Under the pieces are notes generated by a model that saw only the letters and a program-made list of their open reading frames with translations, had not been told where the DNA came from and did not search any database. 64,000 nt of DNA, taken from positions 682,001-746,000 of the forward strand of contig OZ024849.1 of the NCBI GenBank assembly GCA_964017145.1. Reading direction: 5' to 3'. This document shows positions 35,741-49,339 of the stretch, in pieces (positions within the stretch are counted from its first letter, which is position 1; the number at the start of each line of letters is the position of its first letter). The DNA comes from Agrocybe praecox (Eukaryota > Basidiomycota > Agaricomycetes > Agaricales > Agrocybaceae). The position numbers and the translations under genes were made by a program.

Positions 35741-36561
35741 TATCTTCTTTCTCTCTTCTTCATTTCCTCATTTCCTCTCCTTTTTAGATCGCGACAACAA
35801 TGCGCAGCTGAACAACAACTCTGTGCAGAGCCTCCAGTATAGAATTGACTGACGGCAGCGCGTTGCACGCAGGCAGCTTGCCCCGCTGGGGTGCTAACGA
35901 CAGGGTGCGACGCTGGCCAACGTCAATGGATGGATAGAACGGATGCCACAAATGATGACGATGGAGCAACGACGATTATGAATCCTTCACGGTTTAACGT
36001 TTAGTAGCTGAGGACGTTGTGAGGACGAGTTCTTTTATCGCTTAAGAGGCCGGGTATATCGGGTACTCGTCCTTTGCCGGCTGTTTCCGTGCTAAAAATA
36101 TATTTACCATTAGGCCAGGATCCCTGGCCATCCTGTCCTGTCGTAAGTATCATTTGTCACTCATAGGGTCATGTTGGACACACACATCTTATAGCGGGAA
36201 CTCAACAGCCTTGTTAGTAGTTTTTACTTATACGCAACATAACTTAAGGATAATTAATGGAATAATTTAAATTTTAAACAAGGACTCGTACATGTCATGG
36301 CGCCTTGTAATGGCCAACACCGACAAGTTAGCATGGGCACAGAGTCGGGCTCAGTAGTATTAAGAAATACTAAATAGTCTGTAATACTAGTCACAGGGAC
36401 TGTAGCGAGCAATCTAACACCAGCATCGACAGACTCAAATGTTTCATACCAACAGTGGTCGTTAAAATTGAACATGTATCCATGGTGCTCAGAAAGCAAA
36501 TTAGGCTGTGTTAAGTTATCCGACTTTATATGACTGTAGATATGATAAAGAGGAGTCCTTT

Positions 36562-38671
36562 CTATGCAAGAATAAATGTCGTGGTTTTCACTATCCACCT
36601 ATTTTGAAGAGGACTGTTGTCTTGCAACTCGATGACTACAGATCTCTCTATAGCATCAGTAAATGGAGAAGTTTTCCTTATCATGCTCTCGAACGAGGTC
36701 GGGCAAGAAGAAAGATATAGCCTGATGTGAGCGATGGCAGCTTGGTTTCCGGGGGGTGAGCAAAAACGAAAGCTATGTCCGTGAAATACGCTAGACCCAT
36801 ACCCGATGGTCAACTCTGACGAAGGCGGTAGGGGACTATCTGTTTTGTTGGTTGACCCATATTCACCAGACGCAGTTGGTGGTTGGTATATTGCCCCTTT
36901 TCAAATAAGAATAAGTTTCATAAGAAAGGACATACGAGAAAGCGGCTCACTGATAGTAAGGTCCATCGGGTCAAAGAAAAATATATACGGGTAAAGTTTG
37001 ACCTTGCTGAAGTTACGCACGGTCAGACCGTACAACTTCGTCTGACTAGCAGCGATATGTACTTGATCTCCATCAAGTAGACTCTTTTTGACAGGAAGGA
37101 AGTCCACGTCCGAGCCCTTTTCACTCCCTCGCGAAAGTTCATTGAGTTCGACTTCGACGTCGATCTTCCTGAATTGTTGCCGAGAATCGAGCTCCAAATG
37201 TGAGTAAAAATGAACAAATCGTTGGACAACCCTGCGGATTTTTTGTGTGTCTTCTTTTTTGACCGGCTCGCCCATACAAGGATCGCCAAAGGATGTTATC
37301 AGCTTAGTGCTTTGCCGAAATTGCACTCGTCCATCAATAACGTCCAGACGTAGGTCATAGTTACTATCTTCGCCCGCGATATTCAAAGCCAGCTGAGATT
37401 GTAAATCAAGCGAGAAGACAGATTCCAACCAGGATTTTTCTGTGCTATAAAGGACCGTGTTCTTTCTCATAGAGCTGTCAGAGATCTTGCAATAGAAGTA
37501 GGAAGGCAGCTTGCTTTGGGAGTCTGCGAACGAATCGTAAAGAAGGTAAGAGGTAAATTCCTCTACCGAGCCCGCCACAAGCTCTCCCAGGCAAGGATTC
37601 CCTCTGGGATTGGCGAGATTGTTTGCAAACATGGATAGCTTGAGCCCTTTGACAATGCCATGTACCGAGCCCGCATGCAGAACGATCGAACCACTCTGCA
37701 AGCGTCTCGTGAAAACAAGTGAAGGATCGCCAGCAAGGGATGGATACAAGTTGTAAAGTGTGCGGTGAAGGCGGCTTCCTTCGCAGTGTGCTATCTGCCT
37801 GATATATATATAATGGTAAACAAATCATTGCGGAAGAACAATGAAAGGAGTATGCATACTCTACAGGCATCTCCCCAACTTGAAGCTGATGCATGAGCGA
37901 GACGTATGTTAGGTACTCTGAGTTAGGGGCACTCAGGACGTCCAACAGCCGAGAAGTGAAGACTCCGGATTCCACAGAAGCGCGTTCGTATGCTTTCATG
38001 TCTCTTCCGCAGGCAGTGATTACGGTGTATTGTTCCCAATCGTCGACGAGGATGGTAGAAACAGGTAAGATATCGGCCCCCCTGTGCTTTGGATATCGCC
38101 CTCTAATGGCTATTTTGGGGTTAATCATCCCGGTCGAGTGACAACAATCGAGAAAAATTGTCTGAAAGAAATTAGTGATAAGTATGTGAGCATGCTTTTC
38201 ATTGTATAGGATACACACGATGTTGTTTCCTTTGGTCCTCGATAGGTCCCGAAAATGCTTCGCCAACGCTTTCCCCGATATGCCTGGTACCAGCACGGTG
38301 TGTCCATTCCTGGTGGTCATCTCCGTGTTAATATCGCTAGGACATATCATCTGGACTTTGCTCTTTGTCCGTGCTCCATGACCTGCGAAATAGATGACGA
38401 TTGCTGCTTTGTTTTTCTTGATCGCGGGGTGGCTTTTCAGCCAGAGAATAGATTTCGTAATTCCTTCTCGCGATGCCTTCTCGTCCCTGAGGCTATAGAT
38501 GTTGTCGGACGGGACCCCCATTTTATGCGTCAAGTAGTTGTTGAACCTGTCAGCATCTTCGGAGGCGCCGTTGAGGTTGGGATAATCCGGAGAAGAAGAG
38601 GCATATTTATTTATGCCAATGACAACGGCGAATATTGACAGATTCTGTTTAGTTGGGAGACCTGCCTGCAT
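36562..38671 (-). CDS. Caspase-like (peptidase C14 p20) protein C2, 645 aa
   Basis: Exons 38219-38671, 37860-38161, 36951-37798 and 36562-36896 total 646 codons with phases 0, 2, 1. The start at 38671 (MQAGLPTKQNLS) matches the position used by the paralogues; an upstream ATG at 38716 is also in frame. Key motifs: FAVVIGINKYASS, GASEDADRFNNYL, IVIYFAGHGART (His), TIFLDCCHSTGM (Cys). The p20 second half (DDWEQYTVITACGRDMKAYE) differs from C1, C3 and C4 and resembles C6. The C-terminal module carries ELTIGYGSS and IRLYLSSCPTSFE. It is the most divergent member of the C1-C4 half of the array, and its 3' flank still resembles that of C1. Confidence 0.9.
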
Positions 38672-41005
38672 GACGAGGATGGTAAGAAGGTAAGAAAGAG
38701 ATGATGAGGACCGCAATATATCTTAAAGTCCTCGTCTTACTTGGATAGCAAAGAATACCGCATAGCCCCGGAGCGTTGTAAGATGAGTATGTTATTTCGT
38801 GGTACGTAGACACAAGGCCTAATTATACAACTGGGGTTAATCACCCAATGTAGACAGATATCCTTTTTAATTTTGAAAAACTCACCACATGTCAAATGAT
38901 ATGGCTCCATCTGGAGCGCCCCGAGCGGTCAACGCGTCAACCACAAAAGCGTTCGTTGAGTCTACGGACCAAGCTTCGTTAATTGAAGGGCTACATGGAA
39001 CACCTATTCAATTGTCGTCCAGACCGTTTCCTCAACCCTAATGCGTTTGGCGAAGATTATAGCTGCACGAACATGGTATTACAAAGCGGTAAACCAATTT
39101 CATGGATACTGTGACATAAAGATCGAAAGGTGGTCCATGTCAAACGTTACCTACACATGGGGGTGAATGTGAGCCGAAAGGACGCTCGCCGTAAGAAGAC
39201 GAGAGAATAAATGCCAACAAAAAGGAGATGCAGACCTGGAGAAACTTGAGCGATTACAGAGTACAACATCTATATTTTGCTCTGCATCATCGTAATATTA
39301 TCCCCATGTTGAAGCGTGTCATTCCCTCATAAAAGCTGCCCTGGTGATAGATGTGGGATAACATCCACTTAGATTCTGGGCCACAGTAGTGCGATAAACC
39401 AGGAGGAATGAAGGATCTTAGACAGGAGGTTAAATCGCAGACAGAAACTCCACACAGAGATAACATACAGGTACTTCCATAATCGCGGACACAGAAGTGG
39501 CAAAGATGACCTCCAACACTAGGAGTGTGTTTAAAGAATGTAGAGCCCTTCTTTTCGATTTTGCATTCTCGATATTGAATAGAATAAACGCCAGATATAT
39601 TCCTCCATTCAACACGGTTGGAACATGAGGCCTTGAGACATCATGAATGTATAACGGGTTACATTGAATAATTTACTCGCATTCCACGGATGCAATCCAA
39701 GTCGGTCGGAAGGTATTATTCAAGATCGAGATTGAAGCTTGAAGACCAGACTATATGCCGGGCGAGGGTAAAACGAGGCAACTTCGGTAGGCACACAATA
39801 ATACATGATGGGGCATGTTATCGATGTATCGATCTTGTGTCTAATCTATGGGCGCCATATAGGAAATATGAGGTAGATAAAGTAGAACTATGCTTGTATA
39901 GGTCTGATGTTACGGGGAAAGGATTTTTGTGAAAGGGAGGATAGGGCAGTTGTCCAGAAATGAGAGTAGTAAACCGCGTTTGTGGTGAAGGACGGGTGTG
40001 GTTCGTCAAAGGGGTCTTCGCAAAGATGGTCACCGAGTATTGTGTACGCGCCGCGATGAGAGATGGATAGATCATTCGTTTCATGAGTACACCGCAGTAC
40101 CAGCCATTATGCAAGTCCACGACATGAGTGTGTCTGTACAGCGCAGCGGATTCCCACCATCGACCAGTTCGGCTTGATCAAAGTGAGTTCCGTCTACGAC
40201 AAAGTCGCGGCTAGCAAGACAGAAGGCCACTGGCAGCAACGCATCCACAGACAACATCCATGCGCACGTATATCATCAAGTTTCATCTCCTCTTATCCGA
40301 GCGGCTGCGGAAATAATTTGTTCCCGTTTCTTGCTCTCGTTTGTTTTCTTCTACTTTCCTTATTCGCGCCCTTCTGACCACTTCCCCGTTCTTGCTCTCT
40401 CGCATCTTTCCTTCCGTTCACTCGCCATCAGTGCAGTGCTGGTGATGTGAATGTGTGCTCATCTCGTCGTCGTGTCGTCCTGGTCGTCACTGGAGTCCAC
40501 CCCTGGGTCGACATTATGCATTGCGTTTGTTGCCCTTGCCGTCCGCCGTACTTTGGCAGTTGACATGGCGGTGATATTCACCGTTGCCACCGGTACTCTC
40601 TCCAATACACCGGATGTTGTACACATATCTGCAGCAAGGGGATGAGCTAGGTCCAGAGTGTCGGGATGGTGGCGATGGACGTTCATAGAACGCGTGATGA
40701 TTACCTCCTGTCCAAATCTGGCTCATAGCCAATTCGAATTCATTGTCGTGCTTGTCTGCCGGCGGACGGCCATGGGGCATGGGCAAAAGGCCAAAACGAC
40801 ATTGGCGTACTTGGAACAAATGGACAAACGAGTGGCAACGACAGTGAGTCGGTGACGATAACGTCATCAACCCCACCTGCAACCTGCGAAAGCCTATACC
40901 CCCCTTTGCCTAATGGATAGTCTGTATTTGAATCATGATTGTGTACCGTGAAGGAAAGCTGAAGAATTTGTTGAAGACGGTGCTTATTTATTCATGGTTG
41001 TGGAA
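38672..41005. other. Intergenic stretch with part of a segmental duplication
   Basis: No gene is recognised. The segment at about 40137-40450 is repeated at 48932-49215 (shared AGCAAGACAGAAGGCCACTG and GAGCGGCTGCGGAAATAATT). In both places it lies at the 3' side of a T gene, so it marks a duplicated block. Confidence 0.65.
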
Positions 41006-42526
41006 TTACGGGGTAATTGTCGAACAATTTTCATGATCGGAATCTAATCTTGGTTGAAATGAGGATAACGGTGAGGGGGATGCTGCACCTTCGTACCCAG
41101 GAGGCGGTTCAATATCCATTGTACTTTCGCCCCCGAGAGACAGTTGTTCTTGCCTCGCTTCTAACCGCCTAATTTGTTCTCGCAGTAGAGCAAGCTCTTC
41201 AGATATCTCGCGCTCGCGATTTGTCGCATGAGATGGAGTTAATGAGTTTAGCGGATCTCGTCTTGTGGATTCGGCGCTTGTTTCACTGATGTGAACATGG
41301 TTCATACTGGCAGAATCACTTGGGTCAACAAACTCTCGTGATCGATTCTTTTCCCGAGGAACGAATCGCATGCGCGAAACTCCAAACCCTTTCGTAGTTG
41401 TCTGCTCTGGTGCTGGGGGATGAATAGGCGGGAGGAAGCTGTCAACATGCGTAATGTCGTTACGGCCCGGGATCTGAACAATTCTCGCTAGATGAGATAC
41501 GATGCTGGATCCAGTAGCAGGCGCTGAGGCAGACGGGCGAAGAGCATCAGTCGAGATGGTCCTCAAATCTGACGATGAAGTATAACGTCTCTGGTTTCCC
41601 AAGGGATCGGAGTGGCGGGATGTAAGGAAGGGTTGGACATGTCCGTTAGCATGGGTATGCTTTTCGGTATCCTTGTCCATTTTTTTGCGGCGATGTCTGC
41701 AACGGTGGTAATACACTAGATGGGCTTTCATGCCAATTAGCAGAATGCCCCCTAAGACACCGCCAATGATCGACCCAACATGGGAGGTAGACTTCTTTTT
41801 CACCGCTGGTTCGGGCGTGCTGTTGTTTGTTGTGAGGGACAAAGATGAAGAAGTAAAACTAGTCCTTTGGAGGAACGTGTCAAGCACAGCCCTGCATGAT
41901 ATTCATAGACATTTGACTTACGAAATAGTTGGACTGAGAAGCTTATTAGCATTTGAGTACAACGAAGTTATCAGATAATCCTCACATAGTTGATGCAGCT
42001 TGTGCATATACACGGAACGGGGGCGAGGTCTCGAAGGCTTGAGTGGTGATATTCCTTTGATGCTAGTATGAGATAAAGATCGCAGTTGAGACAGATTGGG
42101 ACACTACTCACGAAACTGGGGTGAATCGAAGGATGTATGTTCTAAAGACACCAATTTAGGATCGACGCTGCCAGAGTGAAATAAAGACACTGACCCTGGA
42201 GAAATTTGAGGTATAATAAATTCACCATTTCGCTTGCTAATATCAGTAGTAAGAGCCACGACTGTGATACTCGCGTCGTCGAGCTTGGTCAGAGCAATGT
42301 TGACGACTGTCGTGTCCCCTTGTTGAAGTGTAACGTTCCACTGCAATAACTGCCCTGGAGTTGGATACGATCCCACATCTACATGGATAAGTAGAGCTAG
42401 GGATGCTGTGACGAGATAAAGCAAGACAACGAAGGGCCTTAGGGAGCAATCAGAAAGTAGGTTAGATTTTATAATGGTTTCGCAGAGATGCATAAAAATA
42501 ACATACAACCTAGTCGGCCTCAGCAT
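41006..42526 (-). CDS. Single-pass membrane protein T2, 433 aa
   Basis: Exons 42510-42526, 42108-42437, 41986-42054 and 41006-41891 join in one frame. Residues 1-28 form a signal peptide (FVVLLYLVTASLALLIHV core). The ectodomain has QLLQWNVTLQQGDTTVVNI and a TQAFETSPPFRVYAQ segment. The membrane helix (VGSIIGGVLGGILLIGM) is followed by a basic HRCRHRRKK stop-transfer. The cytoplasmic side holds Ser-rich DNA, a coiled coil (EISEELALLREQIRRLEAR), and PPPGY, a possible WW-domain/Rsp5 binding motif. The architecture matches a class of Agaricomycete membrane proteins without known ligand. An alternative first exon at about 42650-42705 (ALEVNNPFVVTN) could be spliced directly to VGSYPTPGQ. It is the only apparently intact T copy. 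Confidence 0.75.
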
Positions 42527-42639
42527 CTTCGATAGAATTGTTCTTCTACAATCGCACAAAGAGCAGTACGGATGTTGGAGAACTTGTAATTTCAACCACT
42601 AGGTTGAGAGTGTTATATGGCTTGAAATTAAGAAAGAAG

Positions 42640-43289
42640 GAAGAGTGGACATACAATTAGTCACCACGAAAGGATTATTCACCTCCAGAGCCATGCCTTT
42701 AGGACCGGGTGGACCTGTCAGTAAATTTTATGTTTGTTCCTTGTTTAACGGCGATAAGAAACCGTTCACGAACAAGCATGGCCGCGAGGTTTGGGTAGTA
42801 ATCAATGTCAATTATGAGCGAAACACTGATGGACATGGATTACGATGACATCTGGCAAATATCCATTCATCTGTTGCTCGCGGCATCGAAGGAGGTCGAA
42901 GGGCTTTGAGAATGATTAATGAGTCCTAGCTGCGTGTACATTGCGAGCCTCGAGGAAACGCAAGTGATGACAGTTCGGCAAAGAAAAAGTTCGACTCAAC
43001 ACCGGGGTTTTCGGAGTGGACATCGGGCATTGAAATCAATAATGCAATGATTCTCGTGCATTCATTCTGGAAAACCTAAGTACCACTGACGACGATCCAG
43101 AGCACCTGTACAAGGCTCGAGCACACACATGTGCTCTATAAGCACAGCCGACTTGAAACACTGAATACCATCGAACGTGCCCCTATGGCTGTCGGAACCG
43201 TTGCGTTGAAGTTAAATTTTTCCAGGTAAGCAATAATCAGAAATGTGCCCATTCTGTGATGTATATTTTGTGTCGCTACCGGATAATCT
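42640..43289. other. Duplicated 5' flank of T2, then non-coding
   Basis: 42640-42760 is nearly the same as 50985-51090 upstream of T3 and contains the possible alternative first exon. Nothing recognisable follows up to 43290. Confidence 0.5.
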
Positions 43290-43610
43290 GGTATCAAGAA
43301 GAATAGAGGCTGTGTGCGCTCTATCGTGACGTTTCTTTTGACAAATCTTCTCTCTGAATTTGATATGCTTTTTGACTTTGCAAAGGAAGTAGTAACTAAT
43401 CATCATTATTTTCTCAGGCATTTACTTGAAAATTAGATACGTCGAACAAGTTCCAAAAGAGATTTCTTGTAGAAAAGGAAGGATGATAATTCAATTACTT
43501 CGGGTATATGAAGACGGTGCTTCACCGGAAAACGAATGTTATAGTTTTGACTACCCATTGTCTATCTTTGGGAGTAGTGCCGACGTGAGTCTCTGGAAAT
43601 GCATTTCAAA
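43290..43610 (-). pseudogene. Truncated 3' end of a C5-like caspase gene
   Basis: This segment matches 55400-55715: first the downstream flank (GTGCGCTCTATCGTGAC, GACTTTGCAAAGGAAGTAGT), then the end of the last C5 exon in antisense. Homology stops near 43610, inside the last exon, so only roughly the final 20 codons and the 3' flank remain. It is evidence that a further C gene, or at least its tail, was once copied here next to T2. Confidence 0.75.
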
Positions 43611-43969
43611 GTGGTGCACTGTATTTCAATCGTTGTGGTGTGGTCACTTATTATCTACTGAGAGATAGTGCTGTAATTTATAATAAAGTTTAGGACATGT
43701 ATAAGGTATGTTAAAATAGGCTCGTTTTTCTTTTCTGCTACCCTGTCCCCAACTATCAAGAACCGGCACGACGGCAATGTGAGGGCCGCGATATGATTAG
43801 ATAAAAAGTCGATAAGATTAACCAAATCGGGTACATACTTTGATGGGATCGGGGTTCTCTTTCTATGGATGACCGGATCAGCAATGTTCATCCATCCTTC
43901 CCCCGAACCACCACCCTCAGCTCTGCCATTTCCATCTGGTGACAACACGTCTCTATTGTTCATCTAGCA

Positions 43970-45375
43970 CTACCACACAAGATGGGTTAAACGCGTTGTC
44001 ACGTCGTGTCAAGACTGTTCCACACCTGGACATCCCACTAACGTTCTCCCAGCCCAGACACCCTTCCCCTCTCTGTTTCTCCCTCACCAACCACAGCATG
44101 CACCTCATCAATCCTGGAAGTGGAAGGAATTGGGACCCCTGTTTCAACAACAGACTCCTCACACACGGTCGGAAGAGGAGTGAATAACGACCGAGGGTGC
44201 TTTATGTCTGTCACAAGGCCAACAAACGGACTGGTGACATGCTGCTCCCCTGGGTCGTGAAATAGGTCTGGTAATTCCAAAAACCCAGTACTTGGAGGAA
44301 TTCGCAGGATGTCTTGACAGTAGGCGTGCTTAGCATCGAATACACGCAGGAGCGGCTTGCCAAAGAGGAGAGACCAAGCACCACCCCCACTAAATATCTC
44401 GGAGCAACCTGAACGTTCCACATCACCAACACGCACCACCCCCTCCCAGAAGCCCTCTGACGGAACCAGTCGTCCGTTCGCCATTCACATTATCTTGTTT
44501 GATGGAGTGATTGGCGCCGAACAACCCGAAATGCTTCGGAAGACCAACACATCGACTGCGTCGATCGTGGCCCTATCATCAAAGACACCCCGCATGTACA
44601 CCACCTCTCCCTTCGGACCCAGCAGGCTAACGTTCTGAACAAACGGTACGTCTTTTGCTTCACTACCCGACTTCACACCCATTGGGTAAACATTGACAAC
44701 GACCTTTCCATTTTTATAAAGACAGGACGATGCGGGTATACTACTTCCATCCCTGCTAGGCACCGTGCATGCAACCCCTACATCCCTCCTTGATGTTATC
44801 GGGGCGATATTGTATCTAAGATGTCCCCCTAACCCCGCCGGATGGCACAGCTACTGATGGATTTGCTGGGCGCAATGGGGACGGAAAACGCAATGCTGAA
44901 ATCGTAAGAGCCAGCGAGGCGGTCGACAGTGCCTCATGGATTGCGCGAGTTGGCAAATTTTGTAGCAGTTCCAAGACGAGCCTCCAGGTTTGCTTGTATC
45001 GAGCGCTGCTCCCCCCCACCTCCATCTTTTCCTCCAACTCCGTAATGGATAATGCGCGAATCGCAGGCTCGCAGCACAGAATGTAGACCATGTGTTGGGC
45101 TTTGCATTGACCAATGCCTTCAAGGCCTTTGGCATCGACTTGCGAACCATAGGAACCAACAACCCATTGACATTTTCCCACACCGTCAACCTTGATCCTC
45201 CTACTCAGATCCGTCTCTTCCAACACCGCAGCGTTGAACCAGCTCCTCCGTCGTCTTGACCGTGAATATCTCTCAGCAAAAAAATCCTCTCCACGCCATT
45301 GATGAAATCCTGCGGGTTCTCATCACCTGCACTTCCATCTCCCCGGAAGGGTCGGGGCCGGTGAGCCTCAGACAT
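43970..45375 (-). mobile_element. Ty3/gypsy relic: gag and aspartic protease
   Basis: On the minus strand a gag-like start (MSEAHRPRPFRGDGSAGDEN, then PQDFINGVERIF) begins at 45375. A segment MPKALKALVNAKPNTWSTF follows in another frame (about 45.1 kb). Then comes a retropepsin-like region with VFDDRATIDAVDVLVFRSIS, MANGRLVPSEGFW, and SGGAWSLLFGKPLLRVFDAK (44.6-44.3 kb). The expected DSGAT/DDGAT active site reads DDRAT, so the protease is doubtful even without frameshifts. No reverse transcriptase, integrase or LTR was found. It interrupts the spacing between T2 and C3. Confidence 0.75.
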
Positions 45376-45967
45376 CTCGGAGTCGTCGCTGAAGGGTGAG
45401 CCGGTAAGCGAGCAAGATGGCGTAAACGGCAGAGAGAGATGAGATGAGGCGTAGAAGGAGGGGTGTGGAATATGTCGCAAGAACCAAGGGAGCGGGCAGG
45501 AGTGGACGCCGGTCTGGGGATTTGCTGGTGCGGAACTAGCGGTGAAGGATGTTGAGCAGAGCCTGCAGGCACACTTGTAGTAGTAGATCGACGTGTAAAG
45601 CGACCGTTCTTTCCCGGGGCGGTTGGGGAATCTTCGAAGGAAAATTCCCGAATAAAAATTTTGCTGAAATTTATTTTCATGGAAACAAATGGCTTCCAAA
45701 CACAAATTCCGCGGACACTGTAAGCAGCAGCAGCGAGCAGTAACAAAAACAGCACAGTAACAGCAATAGATTAATAGAGACGATAAAGAAAGCTCTGTTG
45801 TCACCAGATGGAGACGGCAGAGCCGAATCCGCTACGGTACGGGTACATGAATCTGATCTAATCTGATCTACGCGCATGCAGGCTGAGTTTCCTGCTACAT
45901 TGGGTCTGTCTTCGATTCTATGCATAAAAAAGAGTCCGTTGGAAGTATCCGTGTAAATGATCAATCT

Positions 45968-48068
45968 CTACGTAGTAATAAATGTTATGGTTTTCACCAT
46001 CCACCCGTCTTGAGGACTGTCGTCTTCCGAATCGATATCTGGAGACCTGTGTCTAATATCAGCAAATGGAGAAGTTTCCCTGACCATGCTCTCGAACGAG
46101 GTCGGACAAGAGGAAAGATACAGCCTGAGGTGAACAACTTTTGAAACCCGTTGTCCTTGAGGTAAGCAAAAGTGAAGGCATGTGACGCTAGACCCGTAGC
46201 CAATGGTCAGCTCCGATGAAGGCAATAAGAGACTATCAGTCTTGACGGTTGACCAATATTCACCAGCAGCAGCAGGTGGTTGGTATAATTCTTCTTTTTA
46301 GACAAGGTTGAGTGTCATGGATAGTGAAATATGAACAATAAGCTCACTGATAGTAAGATCCATTGGATCAAAAAAGAATAGATATGGGTAAAGTTTGACC
46401 TTACTGCGATTACGCACGGTCAAACCATACATCTTCGTGTCATTGGAGGTGATCTGGATTCGATCTTCTGCAAGCATAGTCGTATTGGAAGGAATAAAGA
46501 TTATATCCTCGTCGTTTTTGCGTTCAAGTTGTATGAGCTCGTTGAGTTCGATTTCGATTTCTCCAAGGTGTTGTGCGGGATTGCGTGCCAAATTCGAGTG
46601 AAAATGAATAAATCGCTCGACCACCTTGCGGATTTTATATATGTCGTCCATATTTATTGCCTCCCGCATACAGGGATCTATAACGGCAGTGACAAGCTTG
46701 GCACTTTGACGAAAGTGAACTTGGTCATCCGAAATGTCAAGTCGTAAGTCATAATCCTCGTCGTCATCTTCGATACTCAGAGAAAGTCGTGATTGGATGT
46801 CTGGGGGGAAGATAGACTTTAGCCAATTCTTGTCCGAGCTAAAAAGCACCGTATTCCTTCTTGTGGAGCTGTCGACAAGCTTGCAGTAGAAAAGCGAAGG
46901 CGGAAAATGGGGTGAATCCAAAACTGGATCACAGAGAAGGATCGAGAAGAATTTCTCCACAGAAGCCACCTCAAGATTCCCCGAGGGAGGATTGATTCGA
47001 CGATTACTGAGATTATTTGCATGCATAGATAACTTGTCTCCTTCGACAATGCCCTGTGCTGAGCCTGCGTAAAGAATGAAGGAACCGTCAGGAAGGGATC
47101 TTGTTAAAACAAGCGAGAGATCGCCAGCATGGGCAGGGTCAAAATTGAAAAGTGGACGCTGAAGGCGCCTTCCTTCGCAATGTGCTATTTGCCTTAAAAA
47201 TCCCATGAGTATTGTTTAAACATTGTTCATTTGGTGGTAATAAAACGTACATGTTAGGTAGTCCCACGAGTTGATGCATGAGCGATATGTATGTTAGGTA
47301 CTCTGCGTTATGACTGTTTAGAACTTCCAATAGCCGTGAAGTGAAGAGTCCGGCCTTCATGGAACCGTCTTCGAGTGCGTGCCTACGATTGCCACAGGCG
47401 GTAATCACAGTGTACAGCTCTCGATCTTCAACAAATATGGCAGAAGAAGTCGAGAGAGTAGGTCCTTTCTGGGTCGTAATCCGCCTTTTGATTGTTGCTT
47501 TGGGTAGAAGCATACCGGTGGAGTGACAACAGTCGAGGAAAATTGTCTGACATAAAATGTAATAAGTTTAGACACCTTTTTCGAAAAAAAAAAAGAAGGC
47601 AAGACTCACAATATTTTCCCCTTTGGCCCTCGATAGTTCCCTAAAAAGTTTCGCCAAGGAATGCCCGTATATCCCTTCAACCACCAACCCGATGCGTCCA
47701 TTTTTTGGGCGAATCTTCACGCCAATATCACTGGGACATATCATCTGCGTCCCTTTGCCCGTCGAGTCCCCATGACCGGCAAAGTAGATGATGATGGCGG
47801 CCTCGTTTTTCTTGACCTTGGGGATGCTTTTCAACCAGCGAATGGACTTGAGAATTTCATCTCGCGATGCATTCTCGTCGCGCAGGTTATAGATATTGTC
47901 AGACGGGACGCGCAAATTGTGCGTTAAGTAGTTGTTGAACCTGTCTGCGTCTTCAGCTGCGCCGCGGAGCTCTGTATAGGGCGAGGAAGGGTTGTATTTG
48001 TTGATGCCAATGACAACAGCAAATATTGGCTTTTTCGCATTCTTATCGGAAGAGGATCGTTTACGCAT
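45968..48068 (-). CDS. Caspase-like (peptidase C14 p20) protein C3, 641 aa
   Basis: Exons 47610-48068, 47251-47546, 46348-47192 and 45968-46293 total 642 codons with phases 0, 2, 1. Motifs: MRKRSSSDKNAKKPIFAVVI, GAAEDADRFNNYL, IIIYFAGHGDS (His), TIFLDCCHSTGM (Cys), YTVITACGNRR, the SH3-like ILYAGSAQGIVEGDK, and C-terminal LRLYLSSCPTSFE with WMVKTITFI. Very close to C4 and C1 throughout. Exon 1 ends with the same SRAKGENIV-type sequence and a T/A-rich intron start (run of As) seen in C1 and C4. No disabling lesion was seen. Confidence 0.9.
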
Positions 48069-48099
48069 GACAAGGGAGGTTTGAAAGAAAGAGAGGAGT

Positions 48100-49330
48100 A
48101 TCCCAAGGGAGGTTTGAAGGAAAGAGGAGTATCCTTTACTCAGAGGTTTCTTATTGTTATTGAAACCCCTTCAGGAGCTTACATGCAGGGCTATGGAATA
48201 ATCAACATTTGTTCCAAAAATTTATACGTTCTAAGTCCAACTTACCCGTTGTCCAGACCCGGGTACGTACTGAAATCTAACTTGTCAGGGACGATGATTG
48301 TCAATCTTCCCGAAAGAGACAATCCACACCTGCCTGGATAGGTTCTTCGTAAACCCTTTCCCGATTCGTACGCGTACACACATAGCCCAAGTCCATCTCT
48401 TTACACATTTTGGTAATTATAGCCCGAGGTTGCTCGACGCGGAGATCATTATCGCTGCACATAGGTCCATCATCAGGCGCAATAACTGACTCGGATATGC
48501 CTTTTTTGATTTTTCCGACATACCGTGGCTCAGAATCCAAGTAGATGCTATCCCAAGTCTATCATCCGGGTAGCTTTTACGATGAAATGACACGCTTCAA
48601 CATGATGGTCAAGAACAGAGCAGCATTGGAGCAGCACGGTTCATGGGTTACACATCCATTGCAACATTCCAGCACGATATGGTTACCCTGTGTGCCAAAT
48701 TGTGCCAGATGAGTTGGAGGATTGGCTTACCTCTAACAACCTTCGCGCTGCTCGATGTGATCGGGTTGACGATATCAACGCAATGAAGAGGCTGGAATGC
48801 GCAGACGAAGTCAGCTGCTTATGGCACTATGTAGTATGTATCGCAAGTCACACACCCTATGTCTATCACCTGACGCAGCCTAAGATATTACATGTGTGAA
48901 TAGCACCAGAGCTCACGACATGAGGGTGAGTATGCAGCGCAGCGAATACCCACCGTCGAACAGTTTAGTTTGGTCAAAGCTAGCAAGACAGAAGGCCACT
49001 GGCAGCAACACACCCACAGATAATATCCATGCGCACGTATATCATCAGATTTCATCTCCTCTTATCGGAGCGGCTGCGGAAATAATTTGTTCTCGTTTCT
49101 TGCTCTCGTTTGTTTTCTTCTACTTTCCTTATTCGCGGCCTTCTGACCACTTCCCTGTTCTTGCTCTCTCTCGCACTTCTTCCGTTCACTCGCTATCAGC
49201 GCGGTGCTGGTGATGTTAATATGTGCTCATTGTACCACCGTCGACGCCTCCCCTTTGCCTACTGTATAGTCTGTATTTGAATCATGATTGTACCGTTAAG
49301 GACAGGTGAAGAAGTTGTTGAAAATGATGC
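48100..49330. other. Intergenic stretch with duplicated block
   Basis: A short direct repeat of CCCAAGGGAGGTTTGAAGGA-like sequence (48070-48125) lies just upstream of the C3 start. 48932-49215 repeats 40137-40450. Otherwise no gene. Confidence 0.5.
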
Positions 49331-49339
49331 TTTTTATTA

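Noticed and set aside
40451..40882. Overlapping ORFs of 64-122 aa on both strands
   Set aside because: Mutually overlapping, no recognised motif, and next to a non-coding duplicated segment.
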